DNA of 64,000 nucleotides from Pseudomonas sp. Root562 (GCF_001427125.1 NZ_LMGK01000021.1:210138-274137), one strand, 5' to 3'. Positions 1 to 8,467 are shown, counted from the first letter of the stretch. Translations and numbers: made by a program. The notes: a model not told the origin generated them from the letters alone.

Positions 1-428
1 TGCGTCAGCAACCGGGTCAGCAAGCCGAAGCCGTATTGGCTGGAGTACTGCTGGAAATTGGTGTGGAAGCCGCTGACCACCGAAATGCCCAGACGCCGTG
101 CCGCGCGCAATGCCGACAAGCCCAGCGGACCTTCGGTGGCGATGTACAGCACATCCGGGCGATGACGCTTCCAGCGTCGCAACAACTTGTGCATCGACGA
201 CTGACCCCATTGCAAGCCTGGATAACCTGGCAGCGGCCAACCCCGGCACAGCAGCAATTCATCGTCGCTGCCGGTCTGCTGATCGCAGCCCTGACGAGGC
301 CGGACCAATTCCACCTGATGCCCGCGCGCGCGCAAACCGTCACACAGGCGACCCAGTGTATTGGCCACGCCGTTGATTTCCGGAGGGAAGGTTTCAGTGA
401 TCAGGGTGATATGCAGAGCTGTCGTCAT
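1..428 (-). CDS. Glycosyltransferase family 4-type protein (3' end outside window)
   Basis: Reading the minus strand from an ATG at 428 gives an open frame to the window edge, about 142 residues. It begins with an N-terminal Rossmann start (ALHITLITETFPPEINGVAN), then RLCDGLRARGHQVELVRP and a SGFHTNFQQYS segment. This is the acceptor-binding half of GT-B fold glycosyltransferases of the GDP-mannose-dependent alpha-mannosyltransferase/MgtA kind. The nucleotide-sugar-binding C-terminal half lies off the left edge, so donor specificity cannot be judged. Role by family: transfer of a sugar, often mannose, to a lipid or glycan at the inner membrane. It stands 64 bp downstream of cysZ on the same strand. 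Confidence 0.8.
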   Translation of the reverse strand, partial: MTTALHITLITETFPPEINGVANTLGRLCDGLRARGHQVELVRPRQGCDQQTGSDDELLLCRGWPLPGYPGLQWGQSSMHKLLRRWKRHRPDVLYIATEGPLGLSALRAARRLGISVVSGFHTNFQQYSSQYGFGLLTRLLT

Positions 429-492
429 GACCCCAGTTTCTGCTGAGGCCATGTCGACGTTGTGACGGTCAGATGATGGATTTATGACCGCG

Positions 493-1245
493 TCAGCGTT
501 GTACCACCAGGTTCTCCGCACCGCGCTCGCGCACCCAGAACAGTGTCGCACCAGCCACGGCGGCCGGCATCATCAGGATGTTGACCACCGGGATCAGCAG
601 CACCAGGTAAACACTGCCGCCAAAACCCATGCTCTGCCAGCGTTTCTGCCGCAGCCAGGCAAGCATTTCGTTCCAGCCCAGCTTGTGGTTGTCCGCCGGG
701 TAGTCGATGTACTGGATCGCCATCATCCACACCCCGAACAGCAGCCACAGCGGTGCGGCAATGATGTTCACAACCGGGATGAACGAGAGAATGAACAGGC
801 CGATCGCCCGTGGCAGGAAGTAGCCGAGTTTGCGCATCTCGCGGGCCAGGGTGCGCGGGATCATCGCAACCAGTTCAGCCCAGCTGAACGCCGGGAAATC
901 GTCGGTGCCGCGTACCACCACCTCGACTTTCTCTGCGAGAAAGCCGTTGAACGGCGCGGCGATGATGTTGGCGAGCATGGTGAAGGTGAAGAACACCATC
1001 AACACCACCAGCACCACGAACAGCGGCCAGAGGATGTAACTGAGGAAACTCAGCCACTCGGGCAGGGAAGGCATCAGCGTATCGACCCACAGGCTGAACT
1101 GATGGCCGGCCAGATAGATCAATCCGACGAACAGCACCAGGTTGATCGCCAGCGGCAACAACACGAACAAACGCAGGCCGGGGCTGAGGACCAGTTTGAG
1201 GCCTTCACGCAGGTATTGCGGGCCGGATAGAACGGGGGCGGGCAT
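493..1245 (-). CDS. cysZ: Sulfate transporter CysZ
   Basis: This 250-residue inner-membrane protein matches the CysZ family, which brings sulfate into the cell for cysteine synthesis. The sequence opens PAPVLSGPQYLREGLKLVLS and has hydrophobic hairpins near residues 24-50 and 70-105 (YILWPLFVVLVVLMVFFTF) and further ones near 140-175 and 200-230, as expected for the family. I chose the ATG at 1245, preceded by GGAG at a 7-base gap, over upstream in-frame starts that add a non-conserved 27-residue tail. It diverges from trxB, an arrangement common in Pseudomonas and sensible because both serve sulfur and thiol metabolism. Confidence 0.93.
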   Translation of the reverse strand: MPAPVLSGPQYLREGLKLVLSPGLRLFVLLPLAINLVLFVGLIYLAGHQFSLWVDTLMPSLPEWLSFLSYILWPLFVVLVVLMVFFTFTMLANIIAAPFNGFLAEKVEVVVRGTDDFPAFSWAELVAMIPRTLAREMRKLGYFLPRAIGLFILSFIPVVNIIAAPLWLLFGVWMMAIQYIDYPADNHKLGWNEMLAWLRQKRWQSMGFGGSVYLVLLIPVVNILMMPAAVAGATLFWVRERGAENLVVQR

Positions 1246-1560
1246 AACGAGCTCCGAGCAGAGGGTAAACGCGCCGACCTTACCGGCTTTGCCTGGCAGG
1301 TGAAAGCACGGCAGCGGTATCGACATTCACTGTAACAAAGGCGTCCTGAAAATCACCCTGACGGCATAGAGACCACCTATGAGCTGGATTGTTAAACCGT
1401 ATTTCCTTAATCTTCGCCCCCTCGATACGCTGCACCCAATCTTTTTACAGGACGGTCGGGTTCAAGCCTTCCCCAAGTGCTTTCAACCGTTCTTTTTTAT
1501 TCCCGCCGGTGATCCGGCGTTCCGCGCCAGGTGTTCCGGGCCGGTCAACAGGAGCAGGTC
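1246..1560. other. Divergent cysZ/trxB intergenic region
   Basis: This 315-bp gap holds the start-proximal regions of two divergent genes. I see the trxB ribosome binding site (ACAGGAG, about 1548-1554) and a T-rich stretch around 1492-1500. A 69-codon plus-strand ORF here shows no family features. No gene or clear operator is supported. Confidence 0.5.
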
Positions 1561-2517
1561 ATGTCTGAAGTCCGTCATTCGCGAGTGATTATTCTCGGTT
1601 CCGGCCCTGCCGGTTACAGCGCTGCGGTATATGCCGCCCGTGCCAACCTCAAGCCACTGCTGATCACCGGCATGCAGGCCGGCGGTCAACTGACCACCAC
1701 CACTGAAGTCGACAACTGGCCTGGCGATGTCCACGGCCTGACCGGCCCGGCGCTGATGGAGCGGATGCGCGAGCACGCCGAACGCTTTGAAACCGAGATC
1801 GTTTTCGATCACATCAACGCCGTGGACTTCGCTGCCAAGCCATACACCCTGACGGGCGACAGCGCGACCTACACTTGCGACGCCCTGATCATCGCCACCG
1901 GCGCCAGTGCTCGTTACCTGGGCCTGCCGTCCGAAGAAACCTTCATGGGCAAAGGCGTTTCGGCCTGCGCGACCTGCGACGGTTTCTTCTATCGCAACAA
2001 GCCAGTCGCTGTGGTCGGTGGCGGCAACACCGCGGTGGAAGAAGCCCTCTACCTGGCCAACATCGCCAGCAAGGTGACGTTGATCCATCGTCGCGAAACC
2101 TTCCGCGCCGAGAAAATCCTGATCGACAAGCTCAATGCCCGTGTTGCCGAAGGCAAGATCGAGCTGAAGCTGAACGCGACGCTGGACGAAGTCCTGGGCG
2201 ACAACATGGGCGTGACCGGTGCCCGCCTGAAAAACAACGACGGCAGCTTCGACGAAGTGAAAGTCGACGGCGTGTTCATCGCGATCGGCCACACCCCGAA
2301 CACCTCGCTGTTCGAAGGTCAGTTGACCCTCAAGGACGGTTACCTGGTGGTACACGGCGGCCGTGATGGCAACGCCACCGCGACCAACCTGGAAGGCATC
2401 TTCGCTGCCGGTGACGTGGCTGACCACGTTTACCGTCAGGCCATCACCTCCGCCGGCGCCGGCTGCATGGCGGCATTGGATGCTGAACGTTACCTCGACG
2501 GCCTGCAGAACGCCTGA
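1561..2517 (+). CDS. trxB: Thioredoxin-disulfide reductase TrxB
   Basis: This 318-residue cytoplasmic flavoenzyme passes electrons from NADPH through FAD and a redox disulfide to thioredoxin. The FAD motif GSGPAGYSAA sits at residues 13-22. The redox pair is CATC at 136-139, inside ACATCDG, and the NADPH-binding GGGNTAVEEA follows near 155. The C-terminal FAD motif is GIFAAGDVAD. Length equals the usual low-molecular-weight TrxB. The start at 1561 follows ACAGGAG; an upstream in-frame codon would add ten residues not found in the family. It diverges from cysZ, and its 3' side runs into a large inverted-repeat element. Confidence 0.97.
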   Translation: MSEVRHSRVIILGSGPAGYSAAVYAARANLKPLLITGMQAGGQLTTTTEVDNWPGDVHGLTGPALMERMREHAERFETEIVFDHINAVDFAAKPYTLTGDSATYTCDALIIATGASARYLGLPSEETFMGKGVSACATCDGFFYRNKPVAVVGGGNTAVEEALYLANIASKVTLIHRRETFRAEKILIDKLNARVAEGKIELKLNATLDEVLGDNMGVTGARLKNNDGSFDEVKVDGVFIAIGHTPNTSLFEGQLTLKDGYLVVHGGRDGNATATNLEGIFAAGDVADHVYRQAITSAGAGCMAALDAERYLDGLQNA

Positions 2518-2529
2518 TTCTGCTTTCAT

Positions 2530-2740
2530 GAAAAAACCGGCCTCGGCCTAATGATGTTCACTTAAGAAAAAGTTGGCATCCTGTGGCGAGGGAGCTTGTC
2601 GGATCGCCGCACCGTCCCGCTGGGCTGCGCAGCAGTCCCTTTTTTAGGGCCGCTTCGCGCCCCAGCGGGAGCAAGCTCCCTCGCCACGGGTATAGTGCTC
2701 GTCCTTAAGTGAACAGCATTAGGCCTTGGCCGGTCTTTTT
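2530..2740. repeat. Nested inverted repeat: REP unit inside a terminator-like stem
   Basis: Outer arms are 2531-2566 (AAAAACCGGCC...GGCCTAATG..TGTTCACTTAAG) and 2704-2739 (CTTAAGTGAACAGCATTAGGCC..GGCCGGTCTTTTT), near-perfect reverse complements over about 36 bp. The inner part, about 2584-2694, is a second inverted repeat with arms GTGGCGAGGGAGCTTG and CAAGCTCCCTCGCCAC, of the Pseudomonas REP type also seen at 43113-43232. The outer stem carries A and T runs like a bidirectional terminator between trxB and the convergent aminotransferase gene. Confidence 0.8.
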
Positions 2741-2782
2741 ATACCTTCGATTAATCATCAATTGCTTTAGGAGCGAGTGCAC

Positions 2783-4033
2783 TCAGGTCAGTCTGGCCAG
2801 GCACGCCTCAAGGATATCCAGCCCCTCTTCAAGCACCGCCGCCTCGGTGGTCAACGGCGCCAGCAAGCGAATGATGTGCCGCGACTTGCCGCTTGGCATC
2901 AGCAGCAACCCGGCGTCCCGCGCCAGTGCCAGCAGTTGCGTCAACTGCGCGGCGGCGGGTGTGCCGTCGGCGTGGGTCAGTTCAATGCCGCGCATTGCGC
3001 CAACGCCGGTCAGGCGCCCGAGGAAGGGCGATAACTTGCGATCACACCAGGCTTGGTAGCGACTGACAATCGCCTCTTCCTGCTGCGAGCCCCAGGCTTG
3101 TAGGTGGGCATCGGTCATCTCGTCCAGCGTCGCCAAAGCGGCGGCGCAAGCGATGGGATTTCCGGAGTAGGTGCCTCCGAGCCCGCCCTTGGGCAAGTTG
3201 TCGAGCAGCGATTTGCGCCCGACCACCGCACCCAGCGGCACGCCGCCGGCGATGCTTTTGCCGAGCAGGATCAGGTCCGGCTCGATGCCCAGACGCGAGA
3301 ACGCGAAGCGTTGCCCCGTACGGCCGAAACCCGACTGGATTTCATCGGCAATCAACACAATGCCCTTGTCGTCACAGAAACGGCGCAGCGCTTGGGCGAA
3401 CGTTATGTCCATGGCCAGAAACCCGGCTTCACCCTGCACCGGCTCGACGATGAAGCAAGCCACGTCCTCGACGTCGATTTCGACGCTGAACAGCCGTTCC
3501 ATGGCTTTCAGGGCTTCGGCGCAGGTCACGCCGTTGTCCTGGCTGGGGAAAGGCAAGTGATACACCGGTCCGGGCAGCACACCGACCTTCTGTTTGTAGG
3601 GCGCGACTTTGCCGTTGAGGTTGAGTGTCGCCAGGGTGCGACCGTGGAAGGCGCCGTCAAAGGCAACCACGGCACTGCGACCGGTGGCGCCACGGACGAT
3701 TTTCAGCGCGTTCTCGGCGGCTTCGGCGCCGCTGTTGGTCAACATGCCGCTGACCGGGTAATCGACCGGGATGAACGCGCAGAGGCGATCCATCAAGTCG
3801 ATGTACGGCTGATGAGGCGCGGCATTGAACGCGTAGTGGGTCAGGCGCGTGGCTTGCTCGCGGATGGCCTCGACGATGCGCGGATGGCAATGGCCAAGGT
3901 TGAGCACGCCGATGCCACCGACAAAGTCGATGTAGCGTTTGCCGTCGGTGTCCCAGACCTCGGCGTTTTTGCCGTGGCTGAGCGTGACAGGGTGAACGAT
4001 GTTGATCGACTGGCTGATGGTTTCGTTGCGCAT
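2783..4033 (-). CDS. 2-aminoadipate transaminase (class III aminotransferase)
   Basis: This 416-residue PLP enzyme is a class III (GABA-type) aminotransferase and, from memory, resembles the P. putida KT2440 2-aminoadipate transaminase (PP_4108) almost throughout. That enzyme converts 2-aminoadipate to 2-oxoadipate in D-lysine catabolism. Visible features are the PLP phosphate-binding TNSGAEAAENA near 99-109, the metal-free Asp of IADE at 230, and the Schiff-base lysine in LLGKSIAGG at about 259. Length fits the family. It is flanked by inverted repeats on both sides, so it is probably transcribed alone. GABA or a related omega-amino acid remains a possible alternative substrate. Confidence 0.85.
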   Translation of the reverse strand: MRNETISQSINIVHPVTLSHGKNAEVWDTDGKRYIDFVGGIGVLNLGHCHPRIVEAIREQATRLTHYAFNAAPHQPYIDLMDRLCAFIPVDYPVSGMLTNSGAEAAENALKIVRGATGRSAVVAFDGAFHGRTLATLNLNGKVAPYKQKVGVLPGPVYHLPFPSQDNGVTCAEALKAMERLFSVEIDVEDVACFIVEPVQGEAGFLAMDITFAQALRRFCDDKGIVLIADEIQSGFGRTGQRFAFSRLGIEPDLILLGKSIAGGVPLGAVVGRKSLLDNLPKGGLGGTYSGNPIACAAALATLDEMTDAHLQAWGSQQEEAIVSRYQAWCDRKLSPFLGRLTGVGAMRGIELTHADGTPAAAQLTQLLALARDAGLLLMPSGKSRHIIRLLAPLTTEAAVLEEGLDILEACLARLT

Positions 4034-4156
4034 GGATGACCGGCTCGGAAGAAGGAGGACTTCTTTTTATCTAAGCCGTGAGCAGCGGTGCCAGGCAAAC
4101 GAAATAAAATCACCGGGTCAATCTGAAAAGTCGGGATGTATCGCCGATCCCTGCAG

Positions 4157-4214
4157 GAGCACGGCTTGCCGGCGATGGCGATCTTGAGGACGCCATCGCC
4201 GGCAAGCCGTGCTC
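4157..4214. repeat. REP-type perfect inverted repeat
   Basis: Arms 4157-4180 and 4191-4214 are perfect 24-bp reverse complements (GAGCACGGCTTGCCGGCG...), with a 10-base spacer. This is a typical Pseudomonas REP stem. It lies 14 bp past the hopJ stop and upstream of the aminotransferase start at 4033, and could act as a transcript end or stabiliser. Confidence 0.85.
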
Positions 4215-4227
4215 ATGCAGAAAGCTG

Positions 4228-4566
4228 TCAGCGGCGGGTCAGGGGCTGTTGGGTGAACTTCACACCGGCCAGGCCATGGGCGATCAACGCACGAATATTG
4301 CCGTGATCGCTGCCCTCAGGCGTCGCCAGCACCGAACGATAATGTTCGCCGAACGCCAGCAGCGCTTCTTCATCACTCAGGCCTTCCATCAACGCCAGGC
4401 CCAGGGTCTTGCACGAGCCTTCGTTCTGCCCGGCGGCGTTTTCCACGCCGCCATTATTGAAGGCCTGAGGCTGGTAGTCGTAACCGGCAGCAATGAACGC
4501 GAGGGTGTCGGCGAAGATGTGTTCACCGGTCTTGAGACTTGCGCGCAGGGTGTTCAAATCACTCAT
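4228..4566 (-). CDS. HopJ-type III effector family protein
   Basis: This 112-residue protein begins SDLNTLRASLKTGEHIFADT and contains GYDYQPQAFNNG and NEGSCKTLGLALMEGLS, the signature of the HopJ (HopPmaJ) family. The family was named for a P. syringae effector, but it is widespread in bacteria with no type III system, so a general cytoplasmic role is more likely. Start at 4566 overlaps the end of the DUF1244 gene by 8 bp, showing translational coupling. A longer upstream frame lies within that neighbour and is rejected. Confidence 0.85.
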   Translation of the reverse strand: MSDLNTLRASLKTGEHIFADTLAFIAAGYDYQPQAFNNGGVENAAGQNEGSCKTLGLALMEGLSDEEALLAFGEHYRSVLATPEGSDHGNIRALIAHGLAGVKFTQQPLTRR

Positions 4567-4855
4567 TGGGTTTTCCTTTGGCAAACGCCGCTTGTTGTTC
4601 GGCGCTGGCTTCTTGCTGAAATCGGGCTTTCCATTCGGTATACGGCATGCCGTAAACCACTTCGCGAGCGTCATCGAGGCTGACGTCGATCTGACGTTCG
4701 TCGGCGGCGGCCTTGTACCACTTGGACAAGCAGTTGCGGCAGAACCCGGAAAGGTTCATCAGGTCGATGTTCTGCACATCCTTGCGGCTGTCCAGGTGGG
4801 CCACTAGCCGGCGAAAGGCCGCGGCTTCGAGTTCGAGGCGTTGTTGATCGTTCAT
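4559..4855 (-). CDS. DUF1244 domain protein
   Basis: This 98-residue protein carries the DUF1244 features: FRRLVAHLDSRKDVQNIDLMN followed by SGFCRNCLSKWYKAAA. The CRNC cysteine pair is typical and might bind metal or be redox active. The function is unknown. Its last codons overlap the HopJ gene start, and it lies downstream of folX on the same strand, so it probably belongs to the same transcript unless the repeat between them ends transcription. Confidence 0.88.
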   Translation of the reverse strand: MNDQQRLELEAAAFRRLVAHLDSRKDVQNIDLMNLSGFCRNCLSKWYKAAADERQIDVSLDDAREVVYGMPYTEWKARFQQEASAEQQAAFAKGKPNE

Positions 4856-4872
4856 GGCGGTCTCGGCGAGAC

Positions 4873-4967
4873 AGCTTCAAGCGGCAAGCTTCAAGCTGCA
4901 AGTTGGGTTGTGGTGGCTGCAAGTTTACAGCCTGACGCTTATAGCTTGAAGCTAGCGGCTTGCCGCC
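4873..4967. repeat. Short inverted repeat between folX and DUF1244
   Basis: Left segment AGCTTCAAGCGGCAAGC...TTCAAGCT (4873-4897) is mirrored by ATAGCTTGAAGC...GGCTTGCCGC (4942-4967). The right arm covers the last codons and stop of folX. Elements built on AAGCGGCAAGCTTCAAGC are common intergenic repeats in Pseudomonas. A role in ending or processing the fol transcript is possible. Confidence 0.6.
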
Positions 4968-5323
4968 AGCGTAATCGACACCGACTCGGCAAACCGTAGC
5001 GCGTGGGGCTTGTCGACTTCGACTTCGGCATACAGCACCGAGGCGTTGGCCATGACCAGATCGAGAATTTCCTGGGTCAGGCGTTCAAGCAGGGCAAAAC
5101 GATTGCCCTCCACGTGGGCGATGATCGCTTTGGTGATGGTGCGGTAGTTCAGCGCGTGATCGATATCGTTGTCACGCACCGCTTCCTGGGCCGCATAGAG
5201 GATGGTCAGGTTGATCAACACATCCTGCTTGTTGAGGATTTCATCTTCGTTGATGCCAATGAAAGTGCGCAGACACAGGTCCTTGACCCGGATGCGTGCC
5301 ATGCCTGGTTGAAGTTGTGGCAT
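4952..5323 (-). CDS. folX: Dihydroneopterin triphosphate 2'-epimerase FolX
   Basis: This 123-residue protein has the FolB/FolX tunnelling fold: IRVKDLCLRTFIGINEDE with the catalytic-region Glu, and DIDHALNYRTITKAI. FolX epimerises dihydroneopterin triphosphate to the monapterin form. With folE (GTP cyclohydrolase) and folM (dihydromonapterin reductase) directly upstream it gives tetrahydromonapterin, the cofactor of Pseudomonas phenylalanine hydroxylase. That context favours FolX over the folate-branch FolB. The ATG at 5323 sits 2 bp past the folE stop; a much longer in-frame ORF overlaps folE and is rejected. Confidence 0.9.
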   Translation of the reverse strand: MPQLQPGMARIRVKDLCLRTFIGINEDEILNKQDVLINLTILYAAQEAVRDNDIDHALNYRTITKAIIAHVEGNRFALLERLTQEILDLVMANASVLYAEVEVDKPHALRFAESVSITLAASR

Positions 5324-5325
5324 TA

Positions 5326-5901
5326 CTACTTGCTCCGTCCAATCAATTGCAGGAACTCCTGGCGGGTGTTGCTTGACTCGCGAAAGGCGCCGAGCATCAC
5401 CGAGGTGTTCATGGTCGAATTCTGTTTCTCGACGCCGCGCATCATCATGCACATATGCTGGGCTTCGATGACCACTGCGACGCCTGCCGCGCCGGTGACT
5501 TGCAGCACCGCGTCGGCGATTTGCCGGGTGAGGTTTTCCTGGATTTGCAGGCGGCGGGCAAACATGTCCACCAGCCGGGCAATCTTCGACAGGCCCAGCA
5601 CCTTGCCAGTGGGAATATAAGCCACATGCGCCTTGCCGATGAAGGGCAGCAAGTGGTGTTCGCAAAGCGAATAGAGCTCGATGTTGTCGACGATCACCAT
5701 TTCATCGTTGTCGGAGGCGAACAGCGCGCCATTGACGATCTCTTCGACACTTTGTTCGTAGCCATGACATAGGTACTGCATCGCCTTGGCCGCACGCGCC
5801 GGGGTGTCTCGAAGGCCTTCGCGATCAGGATTTTCACCGAGGCCGATGAGGATCTCGCGATAGCTCTGGGACAGGGCGTTCTGGTGCAGGAATAGCGTCA
5901 T
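5326..5901 (-). CDS. folE: GTP cyclohydrolase I FolE
   Basis: This 191-residue enzyme opens the guanine ring of GTP to give dihydroneopterin triphosphate, the first step of pterin synthesis. Zinc ligands are visible in LYSLCEHHLLPF near residue 79 and in EAQHMCMMMRG near 151, and GLSKIARLVD is also typical. Length matches bacterial FolE. It lies between folM (20 bp upstream) and folX (2 bp downstream). In P. putida KT2440 a folE copy is light-inducible through LitR/PplR regulators, and a LitR-like gene diverges just upstream of this operon. Confidence 0.96.
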   Translation of the reverse strand: MTLFLHQNALSQSYREILIGLGENPDREGLRDTPARAAKAMQYLCHGYEQSVEEIVNGALFASDNDEMVIVDNIELYSLCEHHLLPFIGKAHVAYIPTGKVLGLSKIARLVDMFARRLQIQENLTRQIADAVLQVTGAAGVAVVIEAQHMCMMMRGVEKQNSTMNTSVMLGAFRESSNTRQEFLQLIGRSK

Positions 5902-5921
5902 GGAAGATCCTCGCGGGACAC

Positions 5922-6632
5922 TTATTTGATGTGCCTTCCGCCATTGACGGTCAGGGTCGTGCCGGTGACATACGGGTTGTCGAGCAAATATCGCAGGCTT
6001 TGATAGATCACTTCGCTGCCCGGTTCGATGCCCAGGGCGGACTTGGCCAGTGCCTTGGCGCGATAGGCTGCATCGTCGTCAGCATTGAACATTAGCAGGG
6101 CGGGCGCGATCCCGTTGACCTTGATGTGCGGCGCGTACTTTGCAGCGAAGGACAGGGTCAGGCTGTCGAGCCCGGCTTTGCTGGCGCAGTAGCCAATGTG
6201 CTTGCTGCTGCCCTTGCGGGTCACGTCGTCGCTGATGTGCACGATATCGGCGGGGCTCGAGCGTTCCAGCAAGTCGGCGCAGTGCAAGTTGATCAGGTAG
6301 GGCGCCAACATGTGTACGCTGAACATGCGGGTGAATGCCGCTGCATCGGTATCCGCGGTTTCGGCGAGCCATTCGGAAGCGTTGTGGACAATTGCCCGCA
6401 GGCTGTCGGTATGGGTTTTCAGTTCACGGATGAATGCAAAAATCCCAGCCTCGCTGGAAAAGTCCGCAAACACTGCCGTCGCCCCCAAATCCCGCAGGGT
6501 CTGTACGCCGGGCCGTTCACTGCGGTAGCTGAAGATCACGCGATGACCGTCTTCGAGCAGTCGCTGCGCACAGTGCAGGCCAACACGCTGGCCGGCACCG
6601 GTGATGAGGATAGGGGCTGCAGAAGAGGTCAT
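5922..6632 (-). CDS. folM: Dihydromonapterin reductase FolM
   Basis: This 236-residue short-chain dehydrogenase has the nucleotide motif ITGAGQRVGLHCA, the HNASEW segment and the catalytic YCASKAG (Y-x3-K). The variant glycine motif TGAGQRVG with Arg marks the FolM/pteridine reductase group, which reduces dihydromonapterin (or dihydrofolate) with NADPH. It heads the folM-folE-folX set. I start at the ATG at 6632 (TSSAAPILITGAG); the upstream in-frame start adds nine residues of no family value. Confidence 0.9.
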   Translation of the reverse strand: MTSSAAPILITGAGQRVGLHCAQRLLEDGHRVIFSYRSERPGVQTLRDLGATAVFADFSSEAGIFAFIRELKTHTDSLRAIVHNASEWLAETADTDAAAFTRMFSVHMLAPYLINLHCADLLERSSPADIVHISDDVTRKGSSKHIGYCASKAGLDSLTLSFAAKYAPHIKVNGIAPALLMFNADDDAAYRAKALAKSALGIEPGSEVIYQSLRYLLDNPYVTGTTLTVNGGRHIK

Positions 6633-6898
6633 GAGCGGCTCGCATCGCGTTAAGAGCAAAACTATACCAGCGCATTGCAGCGTTCACCTACGCCCACCGC
6701 AAGGGCAGTGCCGAGGTCACTCAGGAGAGGTGTTTCGCCAGGCGCAGCGTCGGGGGTGATGGGGTGCGTCTCGGGCCAGACAAGGCCTATTGCTGATGTG
6801 CCAGAAACGACAGTGACATTCTTTCCCGCGTCAGGTTGAATTTTTTCGGGACTGGAGAGTTAGAATGGGCCTCGAACGCTACAAGGATGTTTAGCCAG

Positions 6899-7858
6899 AT
6901 GCCCGTAATCACTGACATCGCTTCGGATTCCCGCCACAGCGGCTTACTGGAGCAGGATGAGCTCTTCCCCATTCGCGAGGTGTCGCGCCTGACCGGCGTC
7001 AACCCGGTCACCCTGCGTGCCTGGGAGCGCCGGTATGGGCTGATCGTGCCGACACGCACCGCTAGTGGGCATCGTCTGTATTCGATGGCCGATGTCGAGC
7101 GGGTGCGCAGCATTCTCGGCTGGATCGAACGCGGTGTGGCAGTCAGCAAAATCGGCAAGATCCTGGCCAAGGCTGCGCCGCTTCAAGCGTTGTCGCACCT
7201 CATACCTCAAGACCTTGTGCAGGCTGACTACTCGCAGTGGCAGCAACAGATCGAGGCCGCCGTCGTGTCATTCGATGAGGTTCGGCTGGATCAGGTCTAC
7301 GGTCAGATTTTTTCCACGTATTCGCAGCCGGTCGTTTTCCAGGACATCCTTCTTCCGCTCTGGAAGCAGTTGCTGCAACGCCAGGATACGTTCGGCAGGA
7401 CCAGCGAGTGGCTTTTCCTCGATGGTTTTCTGCGATCAAGAGTGTTGCAGCGCCTGCTGCTGATTCGCGACAAACAACCAAGACGAGTCATCGTTTGTGC
7501 CCTCGCGGGACAATGCCGGGAGCTTGAGCTGTTGCTTGCTGCGCTGTTTCTCGGCTCCGGGCAAACGGGCGTGCGGGTATTGACCATTGGTCAGCCGTTT
7601 GATGAATTGACCCTGGTTTGCGAACGAATCAAGCCACAGGCATTGGTGCTGTTCTCCAACCACGTGCCGACGGCGGAACTGCCACGGCGTTTGAATCGCC
7701 TGGCGATGAGCCTGGATTGTCCAGTGTTGTTGGCGGGCGATGCATCGGATCTGGCGCAGGAAAGCCTGGCCGGATCGTCGATTGGCTGCCTGGGGAACGA
7801 GGGAACGGTGATGCGCCAGCGCCTGAATCAATTTCTTGCTGGCGGTCTGGATACCTGA
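6899..7858 (+). CDS. MerR-family regulator, class II LitR/PplR type
   Basis: This 319-residue protein has an N-terminal MerR winged helix (FPIREVSRLTGVNPVTLRAW...GHRLYSMADVERVRSILGW) and a C-terminal CarH/LitR-like domain. The C-domain lacks the D/E-x-H-x-x-G cobalamin motif (the matching place reads CALAGQCRELELL), as in class II LitR proteins such as P. putida PplR1-3. Those control light-induced genes together with short LOV photoreceptors, and a LOV gene lies 0.7 kb downstream. The ATG at 6899 follows AAGGA; an in-frame ATG at 6887 is possible. It diverges from folM. I did not find the published PplR motif (TRTACA-N12-TGTAYA) in the shared intergenic region. Confidence 0.85.
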   Translation: MPVITDIASDSRHSGLLEQDELFPIREVSRLTGVNPVTLRAWERRYGLIVPTRTASGHRLYSMADVERVRSILGWIERGVAVSKIGKILAKAAPLQALSHLIPQDLVQADYSQWQQQIEAAVVSFDEVRLDQVYGQIFSTYSQPVVFQDILLPLWKQLLQRQDTFGRTSEWLFLDGFLRSRVLQRLLLIRDKQPRRVIVCALAGQCRELELLLAALFLGSGQTGVRVLTIGQPFDELTLVCERIKPQALVLFSNHVPTAELPRRLNRLAMSLDCPVLLAGDASDLAQESLAGSSIGCLGNEGTVMRQRLNQFLAGGLDT

Positions 7859-7861
7859 TCG

Positions 7862-8467
7862 TCAGAGATGCAGGGCGGGGTGGGTCAGTCGGTGCTGCTG
7901 CAGGATGTACTGGCGCAAACGCTCGGTTTCATCCTTGTCGTCCTGGCTCAACTGATAGGCATAGAAGCCTTGTTCGGTTTCCTTCTCGAACGTGCCACGC
8001 AAGGCGATTCGCTCATAGCCTGACGGGCTGAACCACAAGGCGAAGTGCTTCGGTGCCTTGGTTTTGTTGCGAACCTCCAACAGCACGCCCTTGAACGATA
8101 CTTCATGCACCCACATCGTGCCGGGCTGGCCCTTGGCATTTTCAAGGGCTACCGGCTCGTCGAGCACCAGCCGCCATGGGCGGACCAATGGCCCGTCTTC
8201 ATAAATGCTGGGTACGCCCAGCCGAAGATGCAGCGCGTGAAATTCGTCTTCCACCAGATGCAGGGGGAAGGTCATCTGTTGATTTTCGAAATTGGCTTGG
8301 ATGGTCACTTGCTCATGCGCAGCAAGGCGCGTGAGCAAGTCACGGATTTGCGATCCACCGTTGACCAGCAGACTCGACGTCGCATCCCGCACATTGAGCT
8401 GCGGGTTATGTTGCATGGTCTGGATGAAATCCAGCTCATCCTGGGTCAGGAGCGCGTCGCGTTGCAT
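7862..8467 (-). CDS. PilZ-like domain protein
   Basis: This protein of 201 residues has an N-terminal helical part (QRDALLTQDELDFIQTMQ) followed by a beta-rich half. EVSFKGVLLEV near its middle resembles the PilZ D/N-x-S-x-x-G motif, with Glu in the first place; no clear RxxxR is present. So it may be a PilZ fold with weak or no c-di-GMP binding. The ATG at 8467 is preferred; a TTG at 8521 would add 18 residues. It sits 54 bp downstream of the LOV gene on the same strand and converges on the LitR-like gene, which suggests a link between light input and a surface or motility output, but this is inference. Confidence 0.55.
   Translation of the reverse strand: MQRDALLTQDELDFIQTMQHNPQLNVRDATSSLLVNGGSQIRDLLTRLAAHEQVTIQANFENQQMTFPLHLVEDEFHALHLRLGVPSIYEDGPLVRPWRLVLDEPVALENAKGQPGTMWVHEVSFKGVLLEVRNKTKAPKHFALWFSPSGYERIALRGTFEKETEQGFYAYQLSQDDKDETERLRQYILQQHRLTHPALHL

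Noticed and set aside
4228..4566. HopJ-family protein as evidence of a type III secretion effector locus
   Set aside because: The family is widespread in non-pathogens and there are no secretion or chaperone genes nearby.
6633..6898. PplR-type light box (TRTACA-N12-TGTAYA) between folM and the LitR-like gene
   Set aside because: No match found by eye, so light control of this region stays an inference.
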